40,876 nucleotides of DNA from CAZMCC01 sp964564695 (GCA_964564695.1 CAZMCC010000025.1:1-40876), one strand, 5' to 3'. Shown: positions 1-7,340, numbered from the stretch's first letter. The notes: generated by a model not told the origin, from the sequence alone. Translations and numbers: made by a program.

Positions 1-324
1 CTCGAGCCCAAGTTCATCGTGTGCGACGAGCCGACCAGCGCCCTCGACGTGTCGATCCAGGCCCAGATCCTGAACCTGCTCAAGGACCTGCAGCGCGACT
101 TCGGGCTGAGCTACCTGTTCATCTCGCACGACATGGCCGTGATCAAGCACATGTGCAACCGGATCGCGGTGATGTTCCGCGGGCGGATCGTCGAGGAAGG
201 CCCACGCGAGCAGGTGATCCACTCGCCGCAGCACAAGTACACCCAGGCCCTGCTCTCGGCCGTCCCCGAGCCCGACCCGCGGCGGCAGCGCCAGCGGGTG
301 GTGTTCGAGGGGCTGGCGAGCTAG
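1..324 (+). CDS. Oligopeptide/dipeptide ABC transporter ATP-binding protein (C-terminal part)
   Basis: Only the last 107 codons are present; the reading frame is open from base 1. It starts just before the Walker B strand (FIVCDEPTSALDVS, carrying the catalytic Glu of DEP and the D-loop SALD). The H-loop follows (LFISHDMAVIKHMCNRIAVM). The tail, with YTQALLSAVPEPDPRR, is the extension typical of OppD/OppF/DppF ATPases. These subunits energise peptide import across the inner membrane together with two permeases and a binding protein, none of which is in the window. The phrase SIQAQILNLLKDLQ is typical of the F subunit (DppF/OppF). It ends at TAG, and a heptamer repeat starts at the next base. 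Family is sure; OppF versus DppF is not. Confidence 0.9.
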   Translation, partial: LEPKFIVCDEPTSALDVSIQAQILNLLKDLQRDFGLSYLFISHDMAVIKHMCNRIAVMFRGRIVEEGPREQVIHSPQHKYTQALLSAVPEPDPRRQRQRVVFEGLAS

Positions 325-379
325 GGGGCAGGGACCAGGGATCAGGGATCAGGGGCCAGGGATCAGGGGCCAGGGACAG
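325..379. repeat. Seven-base tandem array (GGGATCA-type)
   Basis: Seven full units of seven bases follow a partial first unit without a break: GGGACCA, GGGATCA, GGGATCA, GGGGCCA, GGGATCA, GGGGCCA, then GGGACAG. The period is exact while positions 4-6 of the unit vary. On the other strand the units read CCCTGGT, CCCTGAT and CCCTGGC, the same units as the array before atpH at 23095-23136. The array begins directly after the TAG stop of the ABC ATPase gene. It resembles the short heptanucleotide repeats known from cyanobacteria, but I cannot tell whether they are related. Confidence 0.85.
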
Positions 380-394
380 AGCGGGGGCGGAATC

Positions 395-410
395 GGGGCT
401 GGAAAGCCCC
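395..410 (+). terminator. Short hairpin, possible weak terminator
   Basis: A perfect 6-bp stem, GGGGCT with AGCCCC, closes a GGAA tetraloop. The bases after it (aagaattt) are not a true T-tract, so intrinsic termination is doubtful. It lies between the ABC ATPase gene and the lipoprotein gene. Confidence 0.3.
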
Positions 411-486
411 AAGAATTTCGGAAGACACTCATCGGTTCGCGGCCCCGGCCTGTCGCCGGCGTCCGAGCCTTTCCAAGGATTCCTCC

Positions 487-933
487 ATGAACACCCGCAT
501 CGCCGTTCTGCTCGCCGCTGCCGCCCTGTGCACCTGTACCGGGTGCGATGAGAAGAAGACCCCCGCTCAGGGGGTGAAGGACGCCGCATCGGGCGTGGCG
601 GACGCCGCGAAGAAGGGGGTCGAGCAGACGGGCGACGCCCTGCAGATGGCCAAGGACCAGATCGCGACCTCGGTGAGCACGCAGGTCGACAAGATCAACG
701 AGCAGATGACAAAGCTCAAGGCGGCCGCGTCGAAAGTCGCCGCCGAGCAGAAGGCCGAATTCGACAAGACCATCCGGGATATCGAGACGGGCGTCTCGAG
801 CCTGAAGACCAAGCTCGAGGAGATGAAGAAGGCCGGGGCACAGGAGTGGCAGACGCTCCAGGCCGAGGTCACTGACACCGCGTCGCAGCTCTACAAGGAC
901 GCCAAGGCGGCCGTCGAGAAGTGGGCCAAGTAA
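487..933 (+). CDS. Small helical lipoprotein of unknown function
   Basis: A 148-residue protein. The N-terminus is a short hydrophobic signal (IAVLLAAAALCTCTGC) followed by charged DEKK, suggesting a lipoprotein anchored at Cys20; the -3 position is Cys, so the lipobox is imperfect. The mature part is almost entirely Ala/Lys/Glu/Asp-rich amphipathic helix (for example GVKDAASGVADAAKKGVEQ and the segment around residues 100-120), like apolipoprotein- or LEA-like coiled coils. No catalytic motif is visible. The start is supported by an AAGGA Shine-Dalgarno sequence 9-10 nt upstream. A hairpin with a short T-run follows at 967-1003, so it is probably a single-gene unit. Function unknown; a periplasmic envelope role is only a guess. 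Confidence 0.75.
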   Translation: MNTRIAVLLAAAALCTCTGCDEKKTPAQGVKDAASGVADAAKKGVEQTGDALQMAKDQIATSVSTQVDKINEQMTKLKAAASKVAAEQKAEFDKTIRDIETGVSSLKTKLEEMKKAGAQEWQTLQAEVTDTASQLYKDAKAAVEKWAK

Positions 934-966
934 TTCGACTTGGCCGATACCTAAATAATTGACAGC

Positions 967-1003
967 GGGACCGGCGTTCCTGACGAACGCAGGCCCTTTC
1001 TTT
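967..1003 (+). terminator. Probable intrinsic terminator of the lipoprotein gene
   Basis: Interrupted hairpin: GGG, CC and GCGTTC pair with GAACGC, GG and CCC across a short loop, with two mismatches. It is followed by tttcttt, the same T-run type as the stronger terminators at 2193 and 9759. Confidence 0.55.
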
Positions 1004-1111
1004 ACCTTCTCGTCCGCAGTCCGACCCGGAGCCGCACGCCTAACGTACCATACTTCGCGCCGGGCCTCGTCGCTCGGCGTTCCCTGACCTGCCTCCTGCC
1101 TTGGACTCGCA

Positions 1112-2119
1112 ATGCCAGACATCGCTGAAGCTCCCCCCCGTCCCTCGATCGCCATTGTTCACGAAGCCGAAGTCAGCTCGGCGCCCGAGGTGGGGACCCC
1201 ACTCGAATACAGCTCGCCGCTCCGTCGCATCGCGACGATCGTGGCGGTCTGCGGCCCGCTGCTCGGGCTTGTCGCCGCGGTGATCCTGCTGTGGGGCTGG
1301 GGCGTGGGCTGGACCGAGCTCGCCATCCTGTTCGTGGGCTATGTGCTCACGGGCTTTGGCGTCACGGTCGGCTTCCACCGCCTGTTCACCCACAAGTCCT
1401 TTGACTGCGGCCCGGTGGTCACCACGACGCTGGGCGTCCTGGGCTCCATGGCCGTGCAGGGCCCGATTGTGCCGTGGGTCGAGAACCACCGGCGCCACCA
1501 CCAGCACTCCGACCGCGAGGGCGACCTGCACTCGCCCCACCACAACTTCGGCGGCGGTCGCCACGTGGGCGAGCGGATGGTCAACTGGGCCCGCGGCGTG
1601 TGGCACTCGCACGTCGGCTGGATGCTCCTGGCCGACCCGGAGGGGATGGACCGCTACGCCCCCGACCTGCGCTCCAACAAGCTCATCTGCGCCATCAGCA
1701 AGCTCTTCCCGCTCTGGATCGTGCTGGGGCTGCTCATTCCCGCCGCGGTCGCGTTCGCGATCACCGGGGCGTGGCAGTCGGCGATCCTGGGCTTCCTGTG
1801 GGGCGGCCTGGTCCGCATCTTCCTCGTGCACCACGTCACGTGGAGCGTGAACTCGGTCTGCCACATCTGGGGCAGCCAGACCTACCGCTCGCACGACGAG
1901 TCCCGCAACAACCCGATCTTCGGCGTCCTGGCCTTCGGCGAAGGCTGGCACAACAACCACCACGCCTTCCCCGCCTCCGCCCGCCACGGCCTCGCCTGGT
2001 GGCAGTTCGACTCGGCCTACCTCGTCATCCGCTCCCTCGAACTCGTCGGCCTCGCGTGGAACGTCCGCATCCCCGCCCCCGAGCGGCTTGAGGCGAAGCG
2101 GATCAATCACCGGCACTAA
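1112..2119 (+). CDS. Acyl-CoA/acyl-lipid desaturase (delta-9 type, membrane di-iron)
   Basis: A 335-residue integral membrane desaturase, which introduces a double bond into a saturated fatty acyl chain using O2 and an electron donor. All three histidine boxes of the family are visible: HRLFTH (residues 89-94), HRRHH (126-130) and HNNHH near the C-terminus within GEGWHNNHHAFP; an extra His lies in the TYRSHDESRNN segment. Hydrophobic stretches flank the first box (residues 45-85) and lie between the second and third boxes. The roughly 35-residue N-terminal extension has no evident motif. A strong terminator follows at 2193-2229, so the gene is transcribed alone. Substrate (CoA, ACP or lipid ester) cannot be told from sequence. 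Confidence 0.92.
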   Translation: MPDIAEAPPRPSIAIVHEAEVSSAPEVGTPLEYSSPLRRIATIVAVCGPLLGLVAAVILLWGWGVGWTELAILFVGYVLTGFGVTVGFHRLFTHKSFDCGPVVTTTLGVLGSMAVQGPIVPWVENHRRHHQHSDREGDLHSPHHNFGGGRHVGERMVNWARGVWHSHVGWMLLADPEGMDRYAPDLRSNKLICAISKLFPLWIVLGLLIPAAVAFAITGAWQSAILGFLWGGLVRIFLVHHVTWSVNSVCHIWGSQTYRSHDESRNNPIFGVLAFGEGWHNNHHAFPASARHGLAWWQFDSAYLVIRSLELVGLAWNVRIPAPERLEAKRINHRH

Positions 2120-2134
2120 ATGCTGGTGACTGCT

Positions 2135-2165
2135 GGGTGCCCCGGCGGAGCTCTGTCCGCCGGGT
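2135..2165. repeat. GCTYTG-loop hairpin repeat, stem class A
   Basis: Head GGGTGCC leads into a 9-bp stem, CCCGGCGGA (2141-2149) with TCCGCCGGG (2156-2164), around the loop GCTCTG. Near-identical copies are at 13475-13498 and 39225-39248. It lies 16 nt after the desaturase stop and just before a conventional terminator. Confidence 0.85.
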
Positions 2166-2192
2166 GCTTGAGAGAAATCAGTAAACACGTAC

Positions 2193-2229
2193 CACGGCTT
2201 GGCGGCGACGCCAAGCCGTGTTTCTTTTT
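2193..2229 (+). terminator. Intrinsic terminator after the desaturase gene
   Basis: A perfect 12-bp stem, CACGGCTTGGCG (2193-2204) with its complement (2209-2220), closes a GCGA tetraloop and is followed at once by tttcttttt. This is the clearest Rho-independent terminator in the window. It separates the desaturase gene from aroC. Confidence 0.93.
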
Positions 2230-2282
2230 GGCCGCTTTGCGTGCCTCCACTCCCTCAGACATCGCCGTGACGAGTACGTCGC

Positions 2283-2316
2283 CGTGGCCCGTCGCTATCG
2301 CTCTGCGCTCTTATCC
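2283..2316. repeat. Single arm of the TAAGAGCC element, upstream of aroC
   Basis: The sequence matches the right-hand arm of the paired elements at 3518 and 4648 (CGTGGCCCGTCGCT, then CGCTCTTATC), with a few differences. No left arm is present. Its terminal TTATC forms most of the -10 hexamer proposed for aroC. Confidence 0.65.
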
Positions 2317-2317
2317 T
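2312..2317 (+). promoter_or_regulatory. Putative -10 element of a leaderless aroC transcript
   Basis: TATCCT ends exactly 6 nt before the aroC ATG (2324). No Shine-Dalgarno sequence lies between, so a transcript starting about 7 nt after this hexamer would begin at the start codon. Confidence 0.5.
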
Positions 2318-2323
2318 CTCCCG

Positions 2324-3520
2324 ATGCCCCTCTCCTACCAAACCGCCGGCGAGTCCCATGGCCCAGCGCTCCTCGCCACCGTCACCGGCCTTCCCGCCGG
2401 CGTTCCTGTCGATCTCGCGTTCATCAACACCGAGCTCGCACGCCGCCAGGGCGGGTATGGGCGCGGGGCCCGCCAGCGCATCGAGACCGACACGGCCGAA
2501 GTACTCACCGGCGTGCGCCGGGGTCGCACGATCGGCTCGCCGGTCACGCTGCTCATCGCGAACAAGGACTCACGGCTGGACGACCTGGCGAAGACCCCGC
2601 CGGTGCACACGCCGCGCCCGGGGCACGCCGACCTTGCCGGCAGCCTGAAATACCTGACGACCGACTGCCGCGAGACGCTCGAGCGGGCGAGCGCCCGCGA
2701 GACGGCGGCCCGTGTGGCCGCGGGGGCCCTGGCGCGGTGCCTGCTCAATCACCCGAAGATCGCCATCGAGCTGTTCGGGTTCACGCGGTCGATCCTCACG
2801 GCGGCCACGGGCGTCACGATCGAGCGCGGAAACCTCGACGCGCTCCGCGCGGCCCGCGAGGCGAGCGACGTCTATTGCCCCGACGCCACCGCCACGCTGG
2901 CCCAGCACGACATCATCCGCCAGGCCAAGATCGACAAGGACACCGTCGGCGGCCTCATCGAGTGCCACGCGTTCAACGTCCCCCCGGGCCTGGGCTCGAC
3001 GATGGACTGGCGCGACAAGCTCGACGCACGCCTCGCGTTCGCCGTGATGAGCATCCAGGCGATCAAGGGCGTCGAGATCGGCCTGGGCATGGGCGTCGCC
3101 GCCCGCCCGGGGTCGCAGGTGCACGACCCGATCCAGTACGACGCGAAGCTGATCGAGACGCCGTCGCTGGGCTTCACCCGCCCGAGCAACAACGCCGGCG
3201 GCACCGAGGGCGGCATGTCGAACGGGGCCCCGATCGTCGTGCGGGCCGCGATGAAGCCGATCTCGACGCTGCTCCGCGGCATGCCGAGCGTGGACCTGAA
3301 CACGAAGGCGCCGGCGGATTCGGCGTACGAGCGGTCGGACATCTGTGCCGTGCCCGCGGCGAGCGTGGTGCTGGAGAACACGGTCGGGTTCGAGATCGCC
3401 CGGGTGTTCCTGGACAAGTTCGCGGGGGACTCGCTCGACGAGACGCTGCAGAACTACCGCGGGTATCTGAACCTGGCGCGGACGCTGCCGATGGGGCCGG
3501 CGAAGATGACGCTGGCATAA
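2324..3520 (+). CDS. aroC: Chorismate synthase
   Basis: 398 residues. Converts 5-enolpyruvylshikimate-3-phosphate to chorismate with reduced FMN, the last step of the shikimate pathway. Family signatures are clear: GESHGPA near the N-terminus, RASARETAARVAAGA (signature 2) and NNAGGTEGGMSNG (signature 3). The open frame runs back to 2120, but the upstream part is repeat and terminator DNA; MPLSYQTAGESHG at 2324 is the normal family start. The stop codon TAA is the first three bases of a TAAGAGCC repeat. It appears to be transcribed alone from its own leaderless promoter, with repeat DNA on both sides. Confidence 0.96.
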   Translation: MPLSYQTAGESHGPALLATVTGLPAGVPVDLAFINTELARRQGGYGRGARQRIETDTAEVLTGVRRGRTIGSPVTLLIANKDSRLDDLAKTPPVHTPRPGHADLAGSLKYLTTDCRETLERASARETAARVAAGALARCLLNHPKIAIELFGFTRSILTAATGVTIERGNLDALRAAREASDVYCPDATATLAQHDIIRQAKIDKDTVGGLIECHAFNVPPGLGSTMDWRDKLDARLAFAVMSIQAIKGVEIGLGMGVAARPGSQVHDPIQYDAKLIETPSLGFTRPSNNAGGTEGGMSNGAPIVVRAAMKPISTLLRGMPSVDLNTKAPADSAYERSDICAVPAASVVLENTVGFEIARVFLDKFAGDSLDETLQNYRGYLNLARTLPMGPAKMTLA

Positions 3521-3624
3521 GAGCCGGAAGCGCTAGCGCCCGGCCACGGCGGCAACCGTCTGTCCTGCACGTCGCCGCTACTGGCGCTCGCGTGGCCCGT
3601 CGCTTCCGCTCCGGGCTCCTATCG
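3518..3624. repeat. TAAGAGCC inverted element bridging convergent aroC and META lipoprotein genes
   Basis: About 107 bp. The left arm begins TAAGAGCCGGAAGCG and contains CCCGGCCACG. The right arm, read on the other strand, begins TAGGAGCCCGGAGCG and contains ACGGGCCACG. The first triplet is the aroC stop; the TAG of the right end is the stop of the convergent gene at 3619. The centre is unlike that of the other copies. Confidence 0.85.
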
Positions 3625-4125
3625 AACGAACCGCAGTACCTCATCGCCGCCGACGTCAGTGATCCGCAATGTGCCGCCCTTGAGCGCCTCCAGGTCGATC
3701 TTCCGGGCGGCCGCGAGCGCCTGGAGATACACGTGTTCCACCTGCATCGCTTCGAGCGAGCCCGCCATGAGCGTCGAAGTGATGGCGCCCATGCGCACGT
3801 CGCCCTCGCCCAGCGCGGCCTCGTCGATCGCCGCGCCCCAGTGGTTCACCGAGGATTGGCCCCCGATGCGCCCCGGCTCGCGCTTCTCAAGCGTGGGAGT
3901 GGGGAACGACGCCGGCACCACGGGCGTGCCCCCGATCGCCTGGAGCTTCCACGTGCCCTTGATGGCGCTGTGGATCTGCTCCGCCGTCAGCGGCGCGACG
4001 GTTGCGCCGCCCGGCCCCCCGCCCCCCTGGCCGCCCGAGGGACACCCCCCAAGCACCATCAGGGCGCCAACCGCCGCAACGGCCACGAACACACTTGCCC
4101 GGTTCCGCATGCCCATCCTGCCCAT
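3619..4125 (-). CDS. META-domain lipoprotein (HslJ-like)
   Basis: 168 residues. A signal sequence ends in the lipobox LGGC (Cys28). A Gly-rich linker follows, then a META domain: GTWKLQAIGG at its start, RIGGQSSVNHWG in place of the usual GCN strand, MGAITSTLMAG, and the E...YLQAL helix. META domains occur in heat-shock HslJ and in secreted bacterial proteins of mostly unknown role; no enzyme function is implied. The start at 4125 is supported by GGGGAG about 7-10 nt upstream; alternative in-frame ATGs at 4116 and 4110 have no such support. It is convergent with aroC, and its TAG stop lies in the repeat. Confidence 0.78.
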   Translation of the reverse strand: MGRMGMRNRASVFVAVAAVGALMVLGGCPSGGQGGGGPGGATVAPLTAEQIHSAIKGTWKLQAIGGTPVVPASFPTPTLEKREPGRIGGQSSVNHWGAAIDEAALGEGDVRMGAITSTLMAGSLEAMQVEHVYLQALAAARKIDLEALKGGTLRITDVGGDEVLRFVR

Positions 4126-4180
4126 GGCTTACTCCCCATCCACGCCCGCCCGTGACAGGACTTTACCCGCTCTCGCGCCC

Positions 4181-4186
4181 TACGTT
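4181..4186 (+). promoter_or_regulatory. Putative -10 element of the CBS-domain gene
   Basis: TACGTT ends 5 nt before the ATG at 4192, with no Shine-Dalgarno sequence. It fits the leaderless pattern seen for nine other genes here, which have a 6-nt gap. Confidence 0.45.
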
Positions 4187-4191
4187 GGCGC

Positions 4192-4650
4192 ATGGCTGCC
4201 CCTTCCCCCACCCCCCTGACCGCCCGCGACGTCATGACCGCCAACCCCGTGTGCGCCAAGCCCGGCATGAGCATCCGCCAGCTCGCCGAGCTCTTCGGCA
4301 AGCACCGCATCTCCGGCGCCCCGGTCGTCAAGCCCGACGGCTCCCTGGCGGGCGTCGTCTCCAAGACCGACCTGTTCCGTCGCTGCGCCGAGGGCACGCC
4401 CGATACGCCCGCCAAGCACCTCTTCGACCTGCTCGAGGGCTCGTCGCCCAGCGGCCCCAGCACCGAGTCGCTCATCGTCGTGAGCGACTTCATGGCCGAA
4501 AACGTCGTCACGGCGTCCCCCACCGACTCCGTCGCGTCGCTCGCGGCGGCGATGGTCCAGCGCCGCGTGCACCGGATCGTCGTCATCGACGCGGCCCGCA
4601 AACCCGTCGGAATCGTCACGACGCTCGACCTGCTCAAGACGTATCGATAA
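4192..4650 (+). CDS. CBS-domain pair protein
   Basis: 152 residues consisting of two CBS domains and little else: DVMTANPVCAKPGMSIRQLAELF with HRISGAPVV and LAGVVSKTDL (about residues 10-65), then DFMAENVVTASPTDSV with HRIVVID and PVGIVTTLDLL (about 100-150). Such stand-alone Bateman modules bind adenine nucleotides (AMP, ATP, SAM) and regulate partners; the partner is not evident here. It is cytosolic, with no signal or membrane segment. It ends in TAA, which is the first triplet of a TAAGAGCC repeat, and is convergent with the mntR-like gene. Confidence 0.9.
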   Translation: MAAPSPTPLTARDVMTANPVCAKPGMSIRQLAELFGKHRISGAPVVKPDGSLAGVVSKTDLFRRCAEGTPDTPAKHLFDLLEGSSPSGPSTESLIVVSDFMAENVVTASPTDSVASLAAAMVQRRVHRIVVIDAARKPVGIVTTLDLLKTYR

Positions 4651-4752
4651 GAGCCGGAAGCGGCAGCGCCCGGCCACGCACGCGACCGTTTCAGCAACAT
4701 CATTGGAAGAACCGTTGCCGCCGTGGCCCGTCGCTTCCGCTCCGGGCTCTTA
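4648..4752. repeat. TAAGAGCC inverted element supplying both stop codons of a convergent pair
   Basis: 105 bp. The left end TAAGAGCCGGAAGCG gives the TAA of the CBS gene (4648-4650). The right end on the other strand reads TAAGAGCCCGGAGCG, and its TAA (4752-4750) is the stop of the MntR-like gene. Both arms continue into CGGCCACG or GGGCCACGG. The whole intergenic gap is therefore the element, and no other sequence lies between the genes. It may act as a bidirectional terminator, but neither end has a T-tract. Confidence 0.9.
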
Positions 4753-5235
4753 TCGCCCAGCCCTCTTCACAAACCTCTCAAACGCCTTCAGCGTCTCCTC
4801 GCTGACGTGGTGCTCGATCCCCTCCGAGTCGGTCTGGGCGACCTTCTCGCTCACGCCGATGGCGCGGAGGAACTCGAGGACCACCTCGTGGCGCCGCTTC
4901 ACGCGCTCGGCGAGGCGCCCGCCGCGTTCGGTCAGGAAGATCGCCCGGTAGGGGCGCGACTCCACCAGCCCGTCGCGGGCAAGCCGTTCGACCGTTCGCA
5001 CGACCGTCACATGAGAGACCCCGAGCTGGCGTGCCAGGTCCGTGACGCGAGCCTCGCGGTCGCAGGCGATCAGGTCGGCGATCGTCTCGACGTAGTCCTC
5101 CGCCACCTCCGAGGCCCGCGCGGCCCGCGTCCGCGAGTGGATCGCCGCCCGCTCGCGGCTCTCGCCCGCGGCGGTCCCCGCCCCTCCCCCCGCTCGCGCG
5201 CTCGCCTTCTTGCTGGCTCGTTTCTTCCCGGGCAT
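4750..5235 (-). CDS. mntR: MntR-type manganese-responsive transcriptional repressor (DtxR family)
   Basis: 161 residues from the ATG at 5235; the frame stays open further upstream but that part is not family-like. After a basic 40-residue tail comes a winged-helix domain (EDYVETI through LTERGGRLA) and a dimerisation/metal domain ending SEGIEHHVSEETLKAF. Aligned from memory with Bacillus MntR, every manganese ligand is kept: Asp47, Glu50, His116, Glu138, Glu141 and His142. Holo-MntR shuts off metal import. It is divergent from the metal ABC operon across 165 bp that hold an inverted repeat (5304-5323), its likely operator. The Lys/Ala/Gly-rich N-terminal tail is longer than usual. TAGGCT lies 8 nt upstream of the ATG. 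Confidence 0.88.
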   Translation of the reverse strand: MPGKKRASKKASARAGGGAGTAAGESRERAAIHSRTRAARASEVAEDYVETIADLIACDREARVTDLARQLGVSHVTVVRTVERLARDGLVESRPYRAIFLTERGGRLAERVKRRHEVVLEFLRAIGVSEKVAQTDSEGIEHHVSEETLKAFERFVKRAGR

Positions 5236-5303
5236 AGGCCCGAAGCCTAGCCACCGCCCCTCGTCGGGGGCATCGGTTGACCCGGGCGTATCCTCCACCT
5301 ACT

Positions 5304-5323
5304 TTTGTAGCCGATGATACAAA
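5304..5323. promoter_or_regulatory. Candidate metal-repressor operator
   Basis: A perfect inverted repeat, TTTGTA, 8 nt, TACAAA, in an otherwise GC-rich stretch between the divergent mntR and metal ABC transporter genes. Its position, symmetry and AT-rich half-sites fit a DtxR/MntR-family dimer site. It does not match a specific published consensus that I can recall exactly. Confidence 0.5.
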
Positions 5324-5400
5324 CCGCGGTGCCCGCTTCCATTGGTCGATAACGATAAGAACCAGACCCGCCGCCAACCCGCCGCCCGCGGAGCCACCGG

Positions 5401-6468
5401 ATGACCACGATTCCCCTCGCCAGCCGCCTTCTCGCCCTCCTGCTCGTTCTCGTCGCCGCGGGCGCGCCCGCCTGCGGCCAGCCCAACACCTCCCCCACCG
5501 GCGCCAAGCCTCTCGCCAAACCGCTCAACGTCGTCGCGACCACGAGCATGATCGCCGACGCCGCCCGCGTGATCGGCGGCGACAAGATCAAGGTCACCGC
5601 CCTCATGGGCGCCGGCGTCGACCCCCACCTCTACAAGGCCTCCCCCGGCGATCTCCGCACGCTCTCGGACGCGGACATCATCCTCTACAACGGCCTGCAC
5701 CTCGAGGGCAAGCTCGCCGACGTGCTCGTACGCATGGCCCGCCAGCGCCCGGTCTACGCCGTCACCGAGACCATCGACCCCAAGCTCCTGCGCGAGCCCC
5801 CGGAGTTCGCCGGCATGCACGACCCGCACGTGTGGTTCGACGTCACGCTGTGGATCACGGCCGTCGAGTTCACACGCGACATGCTCATCCGCCACGACCC
5901 CGCGAACAAGGCCGCGTTCGACAAGAACGCCGGGGCGTACCTCGTCGAGCTCCGCAAGCTCCACGAGTGGACCAAGACCGAGATCGTCTCGATCCCGCAG
6001 AAGTCGCGCGTGCTGGTCACGGCCCACGATGCGTTCGGCTATTTCGGCCGGGCGTACAGCATCGACGTGCTCAGCATCCAGGGCCTCTCGACCGAGTCCG
6101 AGGCGAGCCTGCGCGAGATCAACCGCCTCGTCGACACGATTGTGGCCCGCGAGGTCAAGGCCGTGTTCGTCGAGTCAAGCGTCCCGCGCAAGACGATCGA
6201 GTCGCTCGTCGAGGGCTGCCGTGCCCGCAACCACAAGGTCATCATCGGCGGCGAGCTCTTCTCCGACGCGCTGGGCAGCCCCGGCACGCCCGAGGGCACG
6301 TACCTGGGCATGGTGCGCCACAACGTGAGCACCATCCGCAGCGCCCTGTCGGGCTCCGACCGCTACGAGCCGACGCAGCGCGGCCCCGCGTTGCCGGCCG
6401 TCCCGCTCACTCCGCCTCCCGCCCCACCCGACCACCAGAAGCAGCCCGTCCCGAGCAACCCGAAATGA
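5401..6468 (+). CDS. TroA-like Mn/Zn ABC transporter substrate-binding lipoprotein
   Basis: 355 residues; cluster A-I binding protein that captures Mn2+ or Zn2+ outside the membrane and delivers it to the permeases. The signal ends at Cys25 (AGAPAC). Metal ligands of the TroA type are visible: His76 (GVDPHLY), His143 (DPHVWFD), His209 (TAHDAFGYF) and Asp289 (ELFSDALG). The third ligand is His, as in Treponema TroA, where PsaA has Glu. The C-terminal 35 residues are a Pro-rich tail. First gene of a four-gene operon; its TGA overlaps the next ATG by ATGA. A GCGGAG motif lies about 6-11 nt before the ATG. The MntR neighbour suggests manganese; zinc cannot be excluded. Confidence 0.93.
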   Translation: MTTIPLASRLLALLLVLVAAGAPACGQPNTSPTGAKPLAKPLNVVATTSMIADAARVIGGDKIKVTALMGAGVDPHLYKASPGDLRTLSDADIILYNGLHLEGKLADVLVRMARQRPVYAVTETIDPKLLREPPEFAGMHDPHVWFDVTLWITAVEFTRDMLIRHDPANKAAFDKNAGAYLVELRKLHEWTKTEIVSIPQKSRVLVTAHDAFGYFGRAYSIDVLSIQGLSTESEASLREINRLVDTIVAREVKAVFVESSVPRKTIESLVEGCRARNHKVIIGGELFSDALGSPGTPEGTYLGMVRHNVSTIRSALSGSDRYEPTQRGPALPAVPLTPPPAPPDHQKQPVPSNPK

Positions 6469-7340
6469 TTGCCCCCGACGCGAGCACGCCCCCTCCCCGC
6501 GCCCCCCACCCCCACGCTCCCCAGCCCGCCGGCACCGACGCGCAGCCCGCCGCGTCGGCGCCGTTGGTGGGAGGGACGGGCGTCACGGCCGTCGACGTCC
6601 ACGACGTCACCGTCGCCTATCACCGCAAGCCCGTGCTGTGGAACGTGGACGCGCAGATCCCCACGTCGCGGCTCACGGCAATCGTCGGCCCCAACGGCGC
6701 GGGCAAGAGCACGCTGCTCAAGGCGATCCTCGGGCTCGTCCCCGTCGTGAGCGGTCGCGTGACCATCTTCGACCGCCCGCTGCGCCAGGCTCGCCGGCTC
6801 ATCGGCTACGTCCCGCAGCGAGAGAGCGTCGACTGGGACTTCCCGGTGAGCGTGCTCGACGTCGTGCTCATGGGCCGCTACGGGCGTCTCGGCTGGATCC
6901 GGCGCCCCGGCGCCGCCGACCGGGCCGCCGCGATGGACGCCCTGCACGCCGTCAGCATGCACGACTTCGCGAAGCGCCAGATCTCGCAGCTCTCGGGCGG
7001 CCAGCAGCAGCGCGTGTTCCTCGCCCGGGCCCTCGCACAGGACGCGAAGCTCTACATCATGGATGAGCCCTTCGCGGGCGTCGACGCCGCGACCGAGGAG
7101 GCGATCCTCCGCGTGCTCCAGTCGCTCCGCTCGCAGGGTCGCACCGTGGTCGCCGTCCACCACGACCTGCAAACGGTGGGCGCGTACTTCGACCATGTCC
7201 TGCTCCTCAACGTCCGCCTCATCGCCGCCGGCCCGGTCGCGACGACCTTCACCAACGCCAACCTCCAGGCCACCTACGGCGGCCGCCTCACGCTCCTCGA
7301 CCAGCTCACGCAGCAGGTTGTCGCGGCAGAAGCCCCGTGA
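6465..7340 (+). CDS. Metal ABC transporter ATP-binding protein
   Basis: 291 residues. The start is the ATG overlapping the upstream TGA (ATGA), giving translational coupling; the frame is open far upstream but only by chance. After a Pro/Ala-rich 40-residue N-terminal extension come Walker A (GPNGAGKST), the Q-loop (YVPQRESVDWDFPVSVLDVV, typical of Mn/Zn ATPases), the signature LSGGQQQR, Walker B (LYIMDEPFAG) and the H-loop His (VVAVHHDL). It powers import through the two permeases encoded downstream. An 82-bp gap containing a heptamer array separates it from the first permease gene. Confidence 0.95.
   Translation: MIAPDASTPPPRAPHPHAPQPAGTDAQPAASAPLVGGTGVTAVDVHDVTVAYHRKPVLWNVDAQIPTSRLTAIVGPNGAGKSTLLKAILGLVPVVSGRVTIFDRPLRQARRLIGYVPQRESVDWDFPVSVLDVVLMGRYGRLGWIRRPGAADRAAAMDALHAVSMHDFAKRQISQLSGGQQQRVFLARALAQDAKLYIMDEPFAGVDAATEEAILRVLQSLRSQGRTVVAVHHDLQTVGAYFDHVLLLNVRLIAAGPVATTFTNANLQATYGGRLTLLDQLTQQVVAAEAP

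Noticed and set aside
325..379. CRISPR array
   Set aside because: The repeated unit is 7 nt without spacers; none of the other repeats shows regular unique spacers either.
958..964. TTGACA as -35 of the desaturase gene
   Set aside because: A good -35 match, but no -10 lies 16-18 nt downstream, and it lies inside the gap just before the lipoprotein terminator.
5277..6464. N-terminal extension of the metal ATPase frame
   Set aside because: It overlaps the binding-protein gene in another frame and is Arg/Pro-rich shadow sequence; the ATGA overlap at 6465 gives a natural start.
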